Source: Acinetobacter higginsii
Lineage (GTDB): Bacteria > Pseudomonadota > Gammaproteobacteria > Pseudomonadales > Moraxellaceae
DNA: 64,000 nucleotides
Assembly (NCBI RefSeq): GCF_000369525.1
Contig: NZ_KB850072.1
Location: forward strand, 434,001 to 498,000
Reading direction: 5' to 3'
Every line of letters starts with the position of its first letter. Within the stretch, counting starts at the first letter, position 1. The position numbers and the translations under genes are program-made. A model generated the notes under the pieces. It did no database searches, was not told the origin of the DNA, and saw nothing but the letters and a program-made list of their open reading frames with translations. This document shows positions 36,407 to 44,616 of the stretch, one piece after another.

Positions 36407-37507
36407 TTAATCCTTAAATGCATTCTGATCTTCTACATCCACATATTCGATATAACCACGGCCTTGAACAGGGGTATTTAAATATTCACCTGTGAAGGTA
36501 TAAGCACTGGCATAGCCAATGCCATGACCATAACGGAATGGACTATCAATTTCTGCGGTAATATCTAAAACTTTCTGATCAGCATCATCCTTGACGGACC
36601 AAGAGAACAATTGCGGTAAGCGCATTTTCTTACCACTTGGTGAAACATAGTCATCGACTTGATGTGCAATCACCTTGAATTCGACATTGGTATAGACTTC
36701 AGCAGGCATGTCGGTATGTCGAACATGCAATGTATAGGCTGCTGGTTGACCCAAAATATCAGCTTTAGTGAGTAATAATTGGGTGCTATCCGTCAAATTG
36801 ATAATTTGATAGGTAAAGAAATCGAGTGGTAATTTATACGGTTCAGGGAGTAGCTTTTTCACGACTCCGTGTGCACCTGTAGCGCGGGCATATTCATAGG
36901 TACATAAGCCTTCGGCAGGCGTGATTTTACCTTGATACTCAAGCTGACCTTTGAAGTTTGCCAATAAACTAAAATGATCATAAATCGGGGTTTTGATAAA
37001 CCATGAGATTTGATTGGTGACATCTAAATCAAATTCAAAGCTGAGTCCATGGTAGGCACCTTTGAGATGAATATTCGGTAGAGTTCCTTGGATCGAAACT
37101 TCTTCACCGAGCTCAATAGTTGTCCCATTGTCTTGAATATTGGTCTGTTCTGGAATGATATAAGCTTTGAGTAGATGCTCATCTACCGCAGCAGTACTAG
37201 AGAAAAACGTTGCAGTCTTTCTTGGGTCACCTAAGGTAATATCATCATGGTCAAATGCAAGTGCCCCTGGTGTACCCAATAAAATCATAATATTTAAATA
37301 ACGATGAGGCTCAGGCAGCAGAGGAAAGAAGATCCCATAATGTGTCCAGGTATAAAAAATCCCATCAGTGCGTGGGCGAATGATGTCTGGTTCTGAAAAG
37401 GGTGTTGTTGAATATTTTACCGCTTTATCAAGCGTACCTTGTGCCAATAACAGGCTTTTACCCAAAATTTTGCTGGTCAGGGATGTCGGTGGCAATTGTT
37501 TCTTCAT
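36407..37507 (-). CDS. hypothetical protein, possibly DUF6670-like
   Basis: ATG 37507 has AGGAA six bases upstream and gives 366 aa. The protein is soluble, beta-rich and without signal peptide, with IFYTWTHYGIFFPLLPEPHRYLN near residue 50-75 and DSPFRYGHGIGYASAYTFTGEY near the end. The C-terminus ends with YIEYVDVEDQNAFKD. I believe this matches an uncharacterised family common in Acinetobacter and mycobacteria, but I am not sure of the family number. Function is unknown. It stands alone on the minus strand. Confidence 0.6.
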   Translation of the reverse strand: MKKQLPPTSLTSKILGKSLLLAQGTLDKAVKYSTTPFSEPDIIRPRTDGIFYTWTHYGIFFPLLPEPHRYLNIMILLGTPGALAFDHDDITLGDPRKTATFFSSTAAVDEHLLKAYIIPEQTNIQDNGTTIELGEEVSIQGTLPNIHLKGAYHGLSFEFDLDVTNQISWFIKTPIYDHFSLLANFKGQLEYQGKITPAEGLCTYEYARATGAHGVVKKLLPEPYKLPLDFFTYQIINLTDSTQLLLTKADILGQPAAYTLHVRHTDMPAEVYTNVEFKVIAHQVDDYVSPSGKKMRLPQLFSWSVKDDADQKVLDITAEIDSPFRYGHGIGYASAYTFTGEYLNTPVQGRGYIEYVDVEDQNAFKD

Positions 37508-37608
37508 CTTGTTTCCTAAACTCAATCCATGCTGTGACAGCTAGATTATGAGAAACAATTGCCAATGCTAAGCGGAAATAAGGACAAAGCTACGGCTTTT
37601 CAGGACAT

Positions 37609-38499
37609 TTACGCAGAGGCTTTGTTCGACAATTTTTCTAGATTTTGTGAGCCAATCCAGTGCTTTGAGAACTGATAGGCTGCACGTCCAGAACGCTGAC
37701 CACGAGCTTGGCACCATTTCAAACTTTCACCACGAACCAGATCGTTATATTCCAAGCCAGCTTTCACAATGTAGTGCTCTACAATTTGTAAATACAACTG
37801 TTGATCCATTGGATAGAAGGAGAGCCACATTCCAAAACGATCCGAGAGCGAAATTTTTTCCTCGATGGCTTCCTGTGGATGGAGTTCTGTATATTGCGGT
37901 ACATCAACCTTACGTACCGGTGTGTTTTCGTGCATAAACTCAGGCAGTAAATGACGACGGTTACTGGTTGCATAGATAATAAAATTGCTTGAGCCTGATT
38001 GCAGTGAACCATCTAAGACGCTTTTTAAACTACGATAATTTTCATCTTCGGCATTGAAAGCCAGATCATCGCAATAAACGATAAATTTTTCAGGACGATG
38101 TTCAATCAGCTTTTGAATTTTGGGTAAATCAGATAAATCATCACGCTCAATTTCAATCAAGCGTAAACCCTGAGTTGAATACTCGGTGAGAAGCGCACGT
38201 ACAATCGATGATTTTCCAGTACCACGAGAACCTGTCAGTAAGACATCATTGGCAGGTAGGCCATTCAGGAACTGTAGGGTATTTTGAATGATCTTGTCTT
38301 TTTGGCGCTCAATGCCTTTTAAGTCTTCCAAATGCATTTTCTTAGGTTGTTGTATGGCGACCAGCTGCTGATTTTCCCAACGGAATGCGATTGCTGAAAA
38401 GTCAGTGGGTTGCTTTGGTGCAGGGAGAACTTGCTGAAGCTGTGTTAAAACACTTGATAGCGATTGAAGAATAGATTCGGGTAAATCAAGGATAGCCAT
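37609..38499 (-). CDS. DUF815-type AAA ATPase
   Basis: The 296-aa protein has a Walker A motif GSRGTGKS (residues 90-97), a Walker B-like stretch FIVYCDDLAF, a sensor-like ATSNRRHLLPEFM, and the DUF815 sequence FGMWLSFYPMDQQLYLQIV. It belongs to the AAA ATPases of unknown role related to replication-type ATPases. It has no obvious partner gene. It is divergent from the patatin gene. Confidence 0.88.
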   Translation of the reverse strand: MAILDLPESILQSLSSVLTQLQQVLPAPKQPTDFSAIAFRWENQQLVAIQQPKKMHLEDLKGIERQKDKIIQNTLQFLNGLPANDVLLTGSRGTGKSSIVRALLTEYSTQGLRLIEIERDDLSDLPKIQKLIEHRPEKFIVYCDDLAFNAEDENYRSLKSVLDGSLQSGSSNFIIYATSNRRHLLPEFMHENTPVRKVDVPQYTELHPQEAIEEKISLSDRFGMWLSFYPMDQQLYLQIVEHYIVKAGLEYNDLVRGESLKWCQARGQRSGRAAYQFSKHWIGSQNLEKLSNKASA

Positions 38500-38673
38500 A
38501 CATATAAACCAAACTCAATGATGAATAGGGATACTATCACTGCTATTACCGAAATAAAGAAAATATCATCAGAAATATCGAAATAAATCGATTTTACCCT
38601 TGATTGTTGTGGCTGCTTTTTGCATTGTATAGGTGCAAGAATATAAAAAATAAGCTGAAAATCAGGATCGCGA

Positions 38674-40182
38674 ATGTTCAATAGAGTTCAAGAGAAAAAG
38701 AATACATATCAGACACATAGAGTTGATGTGTTGCAAGAACGCTTACGACATGCCAGTTCTTATGCCGAATGGAAAGAAATTGCACTTAAACTGGATGAAG
38801 AATCAGGTCATGAAGCATGGAAATATGACAATGAATCGCCTTATTATGATGCGGAAATTTTATCTAAACGCTATAACTTATTAAAAAAATATCGTATGCA
38901 GCATCGGACTTTAGATCTGATCTATGTGTTAAGAGAAGGCCTGTCTTATGACTTTGCCAACATTGGGCATCCGATGTTGTTTGCACAGACCTATATTGGT
39001 ACTAAAAAAATCATTGAAAACTATGTTGAGGAAATGAGTGATTGCCTACGTTACTTGGCTTCGAGTGAATGTATTACCTTTCAACTAAAAGAAAAAATTC
39101 AGTTTTTTGAAGAATGTCAAAAGGCCTATGGTCAACCCGCTGTGATGTTTTCTGGAGGTGCGACGCTAGGTTTATTTCATACAGGGGTGTGTAAGGCATT
39201 AATAGAACAAGATCTGATGCCTCAAGTTTTATCGGGTTCAAGTGCAGGGGCAATCATGACAGGCATGTTAGGTGTTTCTACGCCAGATCAAGTTCATGAA
39301 TTGCTGCAAGGGGAACATTTTTTTAGTGATGCCTTTAAATTTAGGAAAGTAACGGAATTATTGCGGGCGAATGGTGGTATTGCCGATGTGATGTATTTGA
39401 AAAAATTTCTGATGCAGAACTTGGGCGATGTCACGTTTGCCGAGGCCTATAAACAATCTAAACGTCATATTAATATCGTGATTGCACCCTATAACACAGC
39501 CCAAAATCCACGTATTATGAATGCACTGACCGCACCGAATGTATTGGTGTGGAGTGCAGTATTGGCTTCTTGTGCGGTGCCTGTGTTATTTCCACCTGTG
39601 CATCTGACCAGTAAGCGATATGATGGGCAACATACGCCATATCTCGCCAATACCAAGTGGGTGGATGGCAGTATGCGCAGTGATTTTCCGCAGGAAAAGA
39701 TGGCTCGTTTATATAATATTAATTACACCATTGCCAGTCAGGTCAATCCGCATATTGTGCCGTTTATGCAAAGTGACACCGAACGTTTTCGTAGAGATGT
39801 ACTCAGTTGGCCTGAACGGATTGTGCGCCGTCAAGGCAAAGCTATTGCAATGGAAGTCATGGATTTAACACGCAGTCATATGGGCAGTTTCTTCCCGATT
39901 CGTCGTGTATTGGATCATGGCTATGGCATTTTGGGGCAACGTTATTATGGTGACGTCAATATTATTGCCAAATATGGACTCCGACATTATAGCTATATGC
40001 TGAAAAATCCACGCCCAAAACTGTTTAAAATCTTGCAGCAAGAAGGTGAGCGTGCCACATGGCCGAAAATTGCTTCTATTGAAATACATGCACGAATTGG
40101 AAAAACCATTGAGCATTGTCTAATATCGTTGCGGAAGCAGGAAGAAAAGCAGCAGAATGAGTTTTACTACGTGGATCTCTAA
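38674..40182 (+). CDS. patatin-like phospholipase with DUF3336-like N-terminus
   Basis: The 502-aa protein has an N-terminal helical region (about residues 15-150) of DUF3336 type and a patatin domain. The oxyanion motif is FSGGATLGLFHTG (about 159-171), the catalytic GSSAG has Ser at 190, and the Asp is in VDGSMRSDF. It would cleave phospholipids or other lipids with a Ser-Asp dyad. No signal peptide is seen, so it is likely cytoplasmic or peripheral. Its 3' end overlaps the kinase-like gene by 26 bp in another frame. Confidence 0.9.
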   Translation: MFNRVQEKKNTYQTHRVDVLQERLRHASSYAEWKEIALKLDEESGHEAWKYDNESPYYDAEILSKRYNLLKKYRMQHRTLDLIYVLREGLSYDFANIGHPMLFAQTYIGTKKIIENYVEEMSDCLRYLASSECITFQLKEKIQFFEECQKAYGQPAVMFSGGATLGLFHTGVCKALIEQDLMPQVLSGSSAGAIMTGMLGVSTPDQVHELLQGEHFFSDAFKFRKVTELLRANGGIADVMYLKKFLMQNLGDVTFAEAYKQSKRHINIVIAPYNTAQNPRIMNALTAPNVLVWSAVLASCAVPVLFPPVHLTSKRYDGQHTPYLANTKWVDGSMRSDFPQEKMARLYNINYTIASQVNPHIVPFMQSDTERFRRDVLSWPERIVRRQGKAIAMEVMDLTRSHMGSFFPIRRVLDHGYGILGQRYYGDVNIIAKYGLRHYSYMLKNPRPKLFKILQQEGERATWPKIASIEIHARIGKTIEHCLISLRKQEEKQQNEFYYVDL

Positions 40183-40975
40183 TCCGAAGATTCAACTTAA
40201 CGATCTTAACTTAGTGACCAAAGCGCAAAGTTATGCCTTTGGGCGGCGTGTCTACACCTTTCAAGTTGATCAGCAGCGCTACTGGCTGAAATTCCATAAC
40301 ACCAACGATCAGCCTGTTTTGGCACAGGCTTTCCAACGAGAGTTAGCTTTTTATCAGCACTGTCAGCAGCATGAACAAGCGTTTTTATTACCATTCCAAA
40401 TGATTCCATTACGTCATCTTATCAATGGATTAGATGAGGATGGCATAGGGATGATCACGGTTGATTCGCATGATTTTTTTGCTGAAGCTCCTATTTTTGA
40501 AAATATTGAGCAGATCAAACAAAAGATATTTTTGGCCTTAGATGCGCTGGATGCATTGCACCAATTCGGGTGGGTGCATGGTGATTTGAAAGCAGAACAT
40601 TTTCGTTTCTATGAAAACTCATGTCGGCTGATTGATTTTGAGCAATCTTTTCGGATAGGGCATCCGATTCATACTTTAGATGCAACACCACATTATATGG
40701 CACCAGAGCTTTTTCAGGGGGCAGGGAAAAGCATTCAAAGTGATTTGTATGCCTTGGGGATTATTGTGTATGAATGGCTCACTCAATCTCGATTAAAAGT
40801 GAGTACTTATCACGATTGGGCAGTATTACATTGCCAGCAACTACACATTCAACTTCCATCTACATTGCAATGCTTTTTTCCTTTACTTAATGGCCTCACG
40901 CAAAAGCATATTAAACAACGCTTTAATTCAGTTTTAGTGGCAAAAGATTTCTTAAAACAACTTAATATGTTGTAA
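40157..40975 (+). CDS. eukaryotic-like protein kinase fold protein
   Basis: The 272-aa protein has kinase motifs: a lysine in YWLKFHN (K45), the catalytic loop HGDLKAEHF (residues 141-149, H-x-D with Lys), and LIDFEQ (D160) in place of DFG. ATPHYMAPEL is the APE segment and SDLYALGIIVYEWL the F-helix. It is shorter than most Hanks kinases and lacks a clear glycine-rich loop. It may phosphorylate protein or small molecules. The ATG lies inside the patatin gene, so the two are translated together. Confidence 0.8.
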   Translation: MSFTTWISNPKIQLNDLNLVTKAQSYAFGRRVYTFQVDQQRYWLKFHNTNDQPVLAQAFQRELAFYQHCQQHEQAFLLPFQMIPLRHLINGLDEDGIGMITVDSHDFFAEAPIFENIEQIKQKIFLALDALDALHQFGWVHGDLKAEHFRFYENSCRLIDFEQSFRIGHPIHTLDATPHYMAPELFQGAGKSIQSDLYALGIIVYEWLTQSRLKVSTYHDWAVLHCQQLHIQLPSTLQCFFPLLNGLTQKHIKQRFNSVLVAKDFLKQLNML

Positions 40976-41041
40976 AAGTAAACATAAATGTGTGATTTGA
41001 ATATTATCTGTTCATTTGAATGGTTTTTTTAATAGAAAGAC

Positions 41042-41070
41042 TTGTCAGAGAGTATGTTTCTCACTAATAT
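41042..41070 (+). promoter_or_regulatory. promoter of tRNA unit 1
   Basis: TTGTCA (41042-41047) and TAATAT (41065-41070) with a 17-bp spacer. The same two boxes and spacing are kept in copy 2, although the spacer differs. Confidence 0.8.
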
Positions 41071-41081
41071 GCATACCCATC

Positions 41082-41166
41082 GGGGGCGTGGCGAAATTGG
41101 TAGACGCACTGGATTTAGGTTCCAGCGCCGCAAGGTGTAAGAGTTCGAGTCTCTTCGCCCCCACCA
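41082..41166 (+). tRNA. tRNA-Leu (anticodon UAG)
   Basis: The acceptor stem GGGGGCG/CGCCCCC closes an 85-nt cloverleaf with a long class II variable arm. The anticodon loop TTTAGGT gives UAG, and CCA is encoded at 41164-41166. Confidence 0.97.
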
Positions 41167-41174
41167 TATTTAAG

Positions 41175-41198
41175 AAGCAAGAGTATCTTGCTTTTTTT
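41175..41198 (+). terminator. hairpin between tRNA-Leu and tRNA-Trp, copy 1
   Basis: AAGCAAG (41175-41181) pairs with CTTGCTT (41187-41193) and is followed by T residues. It resembles a terminator or a processing signal. Confidence 0.6.
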
Positions 41199-41234
41199 AT
41201 GATTAAACGAAATAGAGTTTAATCATGTGGTTAT

Positions 41235-41308
41235 AGAGGATTGGTGTAATGGTAGCATGACGGTCTCCAAAACCGTTCGTCAAGGTTCGAGTCCTTGATC
41301 CTCTGCCA
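41235..41308 (+). tRNA. tRNA-Trp (anticodon CCA)
   Basis: A 74-nt cloverleaf: acceptor AGAGGAT/ATCCTCT, D arm GTGT...GCAT, anticodon stem ACGGT/ACCGT with loop CTCCAAA (CCA), T stem CAAGG/CCTTG, discriminator G and encoded CCA. A1-U72 and G73 fit Trp identity. Confidence 0.93.
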
Positions 41309-41313
41309 AATTC

Positions 41314-41344
41314 AAAGGAACTTTATATAAAGTTCCTTTTTTTG
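41314..41344 (+). terminator. terminator of tRNA unit 1
   Basis: AAAGGAACTTT (41314-41324) pairs with AAAGTTCCTTT (41329-41339), followed by a T-run. It separates unit 1 from unit 2. Confidence 0.88.
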
Positions 41345-41415
41345 TGTCTGCTGTTTCTATCTGTATATTAAAAAAGCATTAGCTTTCATAAACATAGTTT
41401 TTTTATAAAAAGGGC

Positions 41416-41444
41416 TTGTCAGTAGAAACGTTTATCTCTAATAT
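41416..41444 (+). promoter_or_regulatory. promoter of tRNA unit 2
   Basis: TTGTCA (41416-41421), 17-bp spacer, TAATAT (41439-41444), as in copy 1. Confidence 0.8.
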
Positions 41445-41455
41445 ACACACCCATC

Positions 41456-41540
41456 GGGGGCGTGGCGAAATTGGTAGACGCACTGGATTTAGGTTCCAGC
41501 GCCGCAAGGTGTAAGAGTTCGAGTCTCTTCGCCCCCACCA
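41456..41540 (+). tRNA. tRNA-Leu (anticodon UAG), second copy
   Basis: Identical to the tRNA-Leu at 41082-41166, including the encoded CCA. Confidence 0.97.
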
Positions 41541-41545
41541 TATTT

Positions 41546-41572
41546 AAGAAGGTAAGCATTTCTTACTTTCTT
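41546..41572 (+). terminator. hairpin between tRNA-Leu and tRNA-Trp, copy 2
   Basis: AAGAAGGTAAG (41546-41556) pairs with CTTACTTTCTT (41562-41572) with one G-U pair. It lies where copy 1 has AAGCAAG/CTTGCTT, but both arms have changed together. Confidence 0.6.
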
Positions 41573-41607
41573 ATGATTGAGTCAAATATGATTTAATCGT
41601 GCAGTTT

Positions 41608-41681
41608 AGAGGATTGGTGTAATGGTAGCATGACGGTCTCCAAAACCGTTCGTCAAGGTTCGAGTCCTTGATCCTCTGCCA
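41608..41681 (+). tRNA. tRNA-Trp (anticodon CCA), second copy
   Basis: Identical to the tRNA-Trp at 41235-41308, including the encoded CCA. Confidence 0.93.
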
Positions 41682-41690
41682 AATAAATAA

Positions 41691-41720
41691 AAAAGCCCTT
41701 GTGAAAACAAGGGCTTTTTT
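41691..41720. terminator. terminator of tRNA unit 2
   Basis: AAAAGCCCTTGT (41691-41702) pairs with ACAAGGGCTTTT (41707-41718) around GAAA with a T-run. It can also serve the convergent outer-membrane protein gene. Confidence 0.92.
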
Positions 41721-41725
41721 ATGGT

Positions 41726-42919
41726 CTATTTCTTTTGGTATGCCAATTTTAAACTTAGAAGCGTACTGTGATTATCGCTAAAGCTTCCAACTAAATCACC
41801 ATTCTGACGTTTTGCTTGAGCGTCGCCTAGCCATAAGTATCTTCCGCCCAGTGAAACTGCCCAGTTCGGTAGAAAATTATATTGGAAGCCGAGCCCGCCT
41901 CCCCAGTAACCATTGACTGGCCCAAGCGCATTAGCAGGATCACCAAGACCTGAATCCCAAATGATAGACGTTGAGACTGAAAATTTATCAGTAAGTTTCT
42001 GCGCGATTCCAATTTGTGCTGACCATTGATCTTCTTCATAACTGAGCAGAGAAAGTCCTGTTTTATCTGGACTGGCTGGAGCAGTTCGCTCTGCCAATTT
42101 GGCGGGTTTAAACTCAAAGTCTTTCCATGGTACCCAACGAATATTGGCGCTGAGTAAGGTTTGTTTACTTAAGCCTGTTTGAAAATCAAAATTTACTGAT
42201 TCGGGTGAAGTAAATGTAACAGGCAGCGTGTAAAGATCATTACTTAATACTGAAAACTGCTCTGTGGTGCGTGTCTGATGTTTTATTTCGGAGCGATAAG
42301 TCAGTGCTGCTTTTAGCCCAATTTCGGGTTTTTTCAGGCTGAATCCTGTTACCCAACCCATTGCATAATCAGAGTGCAGTTCGGCATTGTAATTGGCGCT
42401 ACCTTTATAAATTTGTCCACGCAGTTTGATGTTACCTTCAATTTCTTCTAAGGCAGGACCTGCGTAAACACTTAAATTTCTATTGATATTCAAACCGATA
42501 AGCCCTGTCAAATTATGGCTGTCTAGTTTGGCTTGAGTACCTTCAGCGGGTTTATTTTCAAATTGAGAAACAAAGTCGCTGTGCCCACGATGTTGAAGGT
42601 TAATATTGAAAGGTTGATCATAAATGAGTCCTAGACTTATTTTTTCATTTAAATCTGTTTTTATGCTGCCACGTAAAGCACTATTATTGGCACTAATATT
42701 AGGAATTTCATTGGGATTGCCTTGGCTACTCAGTCCTTTATCCTGCCCACTCACATCTGGCATAGAATAATTATAAGAGAGGGATGCATAGGTTCCATTT
42801 TGAAAAAAATCAGTAATGGATTGTCCAGAGCGATCAAGGCCTGCACTGTACCCAGTACTGATGATAAATGGTGTTGTGACTAAAGCTGATAAGGTGTGAT
42901 GTTTGATGCGTGAATACAT
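41726..42919 (-). CDS. FadL/OmpP1-family outer-membrane transport protein
   Basis: ATG 42919 with GGAGG five to seven bases upstream gives 397 aa. It has a signal sequence (about residues 1-27, ending GYSA-GL), then a beta-barrel with alternating strands, and it ends SLKLAYQKK. GLDRSGQSITDFFQNGTYASLSY near the start is typical of the FadL hatch region. FadL proteins carry fatty acids or hydrophobic compounds across the outer membrane. It follows a large secreted protein gene by 83 bp and lies in a module with a divergent LysR gene. The cargo is unknown. Confidence 0.85.
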   Translation of the reverse strand: MYSRIKHHTLSALVTTPFIISTGYSAGLDRSGQSITDFFQNGTYASLSYNYSMPDVSGQDKGLSSQGNPNEIPNISANNSALRGSIKTDLNEKISLGLIYDQPFNINLQHRGHSDFVSQFENKPAEGTQAKLDSHNLTGLIGLNINRNLSVYAGPALEEIEGNIKLRGQIYKGSANYNAELHSDYAMGWVTGFSLKKPEIGLKAALTYRSEIKHQTRTTEQFSVLSNDLYTLPVTFTSPESVNFDFQTGLSKQTLLSANIRWVPWKDFEFKPAKLAERTAPASPDKTGLSLLSYEEDQWSAQIGIAQKLTDKFSVSTSIIWDSGLGDPANALGPVNGYWGGGLGFQYNFLPNWAVSLGGRYLWLGDAQAKRQNGDLVGSFSDNHSTLLSLKLAYQKK

Positions 42920-43002
42920 TGGAGCCTCCAAATTCCTTTTGGGGCATACAACACACAAGTTTTTATTATGTTCTTGGGTGTTGTATGGATTGGTTTTATT
43001 GA

Positions 43003-44367
43003 TTATTTAAAGCAGGGATTAAAAATTTCGACTTGATTTGGCATTAGGTAGTTGGTTTTTGGCAGGTATTCTCCCATCACCGAAGCTAAATCTTTTTGCT
43101 GTTCGACATTGGCAATGGTGTGTTTAAAACTGCTTGATGCAAGCATGTGTCTGATCTGGACAATAGTCATATCTGGGTCAGCAGCACCGTCTCCATCTTC
43201 TGCCATAGGTAACCAACCGATACCACATTCTGGTTTGGCATTACGCGGACGGTCAGCGACTCGACTTACGACAACAGTGTAATAACCATTTTGATCAACC
43301 GGAATTTCTTCATCAAATAAGCAATCATTGACGCGTGTATTGGCAAAACCTTGGTTTGAACAGATTGACCAATAACGCAAATCGCCCTGCGTCAAAAGCC
43401 CTTTATTGTTGAAGGTCTTAGAAACAGTAGGTGCTTTTCCACGCAGGACAAAGACCTTGCCATATTTTCTATTCACAACTGTTCTAATGTATTGATTATC
43501 TAAATTTGGATAAAAGCCACCTTCAGAGCGTCTTGCTTGTTCATTGATCTTGCCCGTAAAGATCCCTAAAAGGCTTTCTCGATCAAGTTGAATAAACCAT
43601 TGTGCTGGATTCTGTGCTGGCCATGTATCTGGCTTTCCTGCCTGATGGATCAACTGGCGATATTCATTGGAAGGAATACTGACTGCAGCAGAAGTCAGTT
43701 GTAATGGCTGATTGGCTTTGAGTTGTGCGCAGGCTTGATCACCCTCTAATACACGACCATCTGCAAGCGTTAATTGAGGTGTTGGTAAACTTACACCTCC
43801 TGTGACGCTTTGTCCGTGATCAGGTAAGTAGATTCGATATAAAACGGTTTGTTGTTGTTTTCCATAGGCTGGAGCATATAGCTGGTTAACACTCTGGGCT
43901 TGACCGAGCTGTCCAACCTTGCGCTGTGCTGTCACAGGGGTGGTAGATACGTTTAAGCTGTACTCACGTTGTGATGGACTCCGTTGTTGCCCATAAACGA
44001 AGGGATTGCCAGAGTTATTATTTGGCTTGATTAAATAGTCTGCAACGGACTCAACTGGTTTCCCAGCTTCGTCATAACTAATAAAAGACATATAACGTGA
44101 ACGTGGAAATTCACCTTTAAGTTTAAGACTTGCTCCTTGAGGGATGGTGAAAGTACCTGCCCAATAATAAACATTGGCGTCTGGGTAGGCGATATTGATA
44201 TATGGATCAGCACTGACAGGACCACGAGCCCAAAAACAGGAGCGTGGTCCTGGAATAGCCTCAAGTGTTTGAGGAGCTGCTTGGGCTATGGTTTCTTGTG
44301 CTTGTGTTGCAAACGGGGTGGAAATCACGACGCTGCTGATCAGTAGCGGAATTAAAGTGTGTTTCAT
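43003..44367 (-). CDS. large exported hypothetical protein
   Basis: The 454-aa protein has a signal peptide (about residues 1-23, ATQA-QE) and a soluble beta-rich body with PGPRSCFWARGPVSADPYINIAYPDANVYYWAG near residues 40-72. GEFPRSRYMSFISYDE recalls DUF1214-like proteins. Cysteines at about 44, 218, 340 and near 350, 383 and 452 may form disulfides. I do not recognise its role. It lies upstream of the FadL-like gene on the same strand and is divergent from a LysR gene, so uptake or processing of a hydrophobic substrate is a fair guess. Confidence 0.65.
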   Translation of the reverse strand: MKHTLIPLLISSVVISTPFATQAQETIAQAAPQTLEAIPGPRSCFWARGPVSADPYINIAYPDANVYYWAGTFTIPQGASLKLKGEFPRSRYMSFISYDEAGKPVESVADYLIKPNNNSGNPFVYGQQRSPSQREYSLNVSTTPVTAQRKVGQLGQAQSVNQLYAPAYGKQQQTVLYRIYLPDHGQSVTGGVSLPTPQLTLADGRVLEGDQACAQLKANQPLQLTSAAVSIPSNEYRQLIHQAGKPDTWPAQNPAQWFIQLDRESLLGIFTGKINEQARRSEGGFYPNLDNQYIRTVVNRKYGKVFVLRGKAPTVSKTFNNKGLLTQGDLRYWSICSNQGFANTRVNDCLFDEEIPVDQNGYYTVVVSRVADRPRNAKPECGIGWLPMAEDGDGAADPDMTIVQIRHMLASSSFKHTIANVEQQKDLASVMGEYLPKTNYLMPNQVEIFNPCFK

Positions 44368-44616
44368 TTTATATCCTTGCTCATATGACTTTAATTTCTG
44401 AATCGAAACAGAACGGATTAAAGGTGCTTAATCTAGAAGCAGCATAGGAAGTTTGACTTATATTGTGTAATGGATTTTTTGTATGGAAGTTATAGCTTTT
44501 AGATATACCTAATAGCATCTAAAATAATAAAATTAAGGTATATTTTTAGGCAAAGGCGAATGGAAATGTTTTTTTAGTATGTTTATGAATCACAATAAAA
44601 TATTCAGGGATGAGAA

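Larger units (their letters stand above)
41023..41308 (+). repeat. tandem tRNA unit, copy 1
   Basis: First copy of a direct repeat (about 374-bp period; second copy 41397-41681) with T-run, promoter, tRNA-Leu, hairpin and tRNA-Trp. The tRNAs are identical between copies, while spacers have diverged. Confidence 0.85.
41397..41681 (+). repeat. tandem tRNA unit, copy 2
   Basis: Second copy of the unit at 41023-41308, with the same order of elements and identical tRNA genes. Confidence 0.85.

Noticed and set aside
41023..41681. Mobile element or integration site at the tRNA repeats
   Set aside because: No integrase, no inverted repeats and no target-site duplication are present; the repeat is explained by tandem duplication of a tRNA unit.
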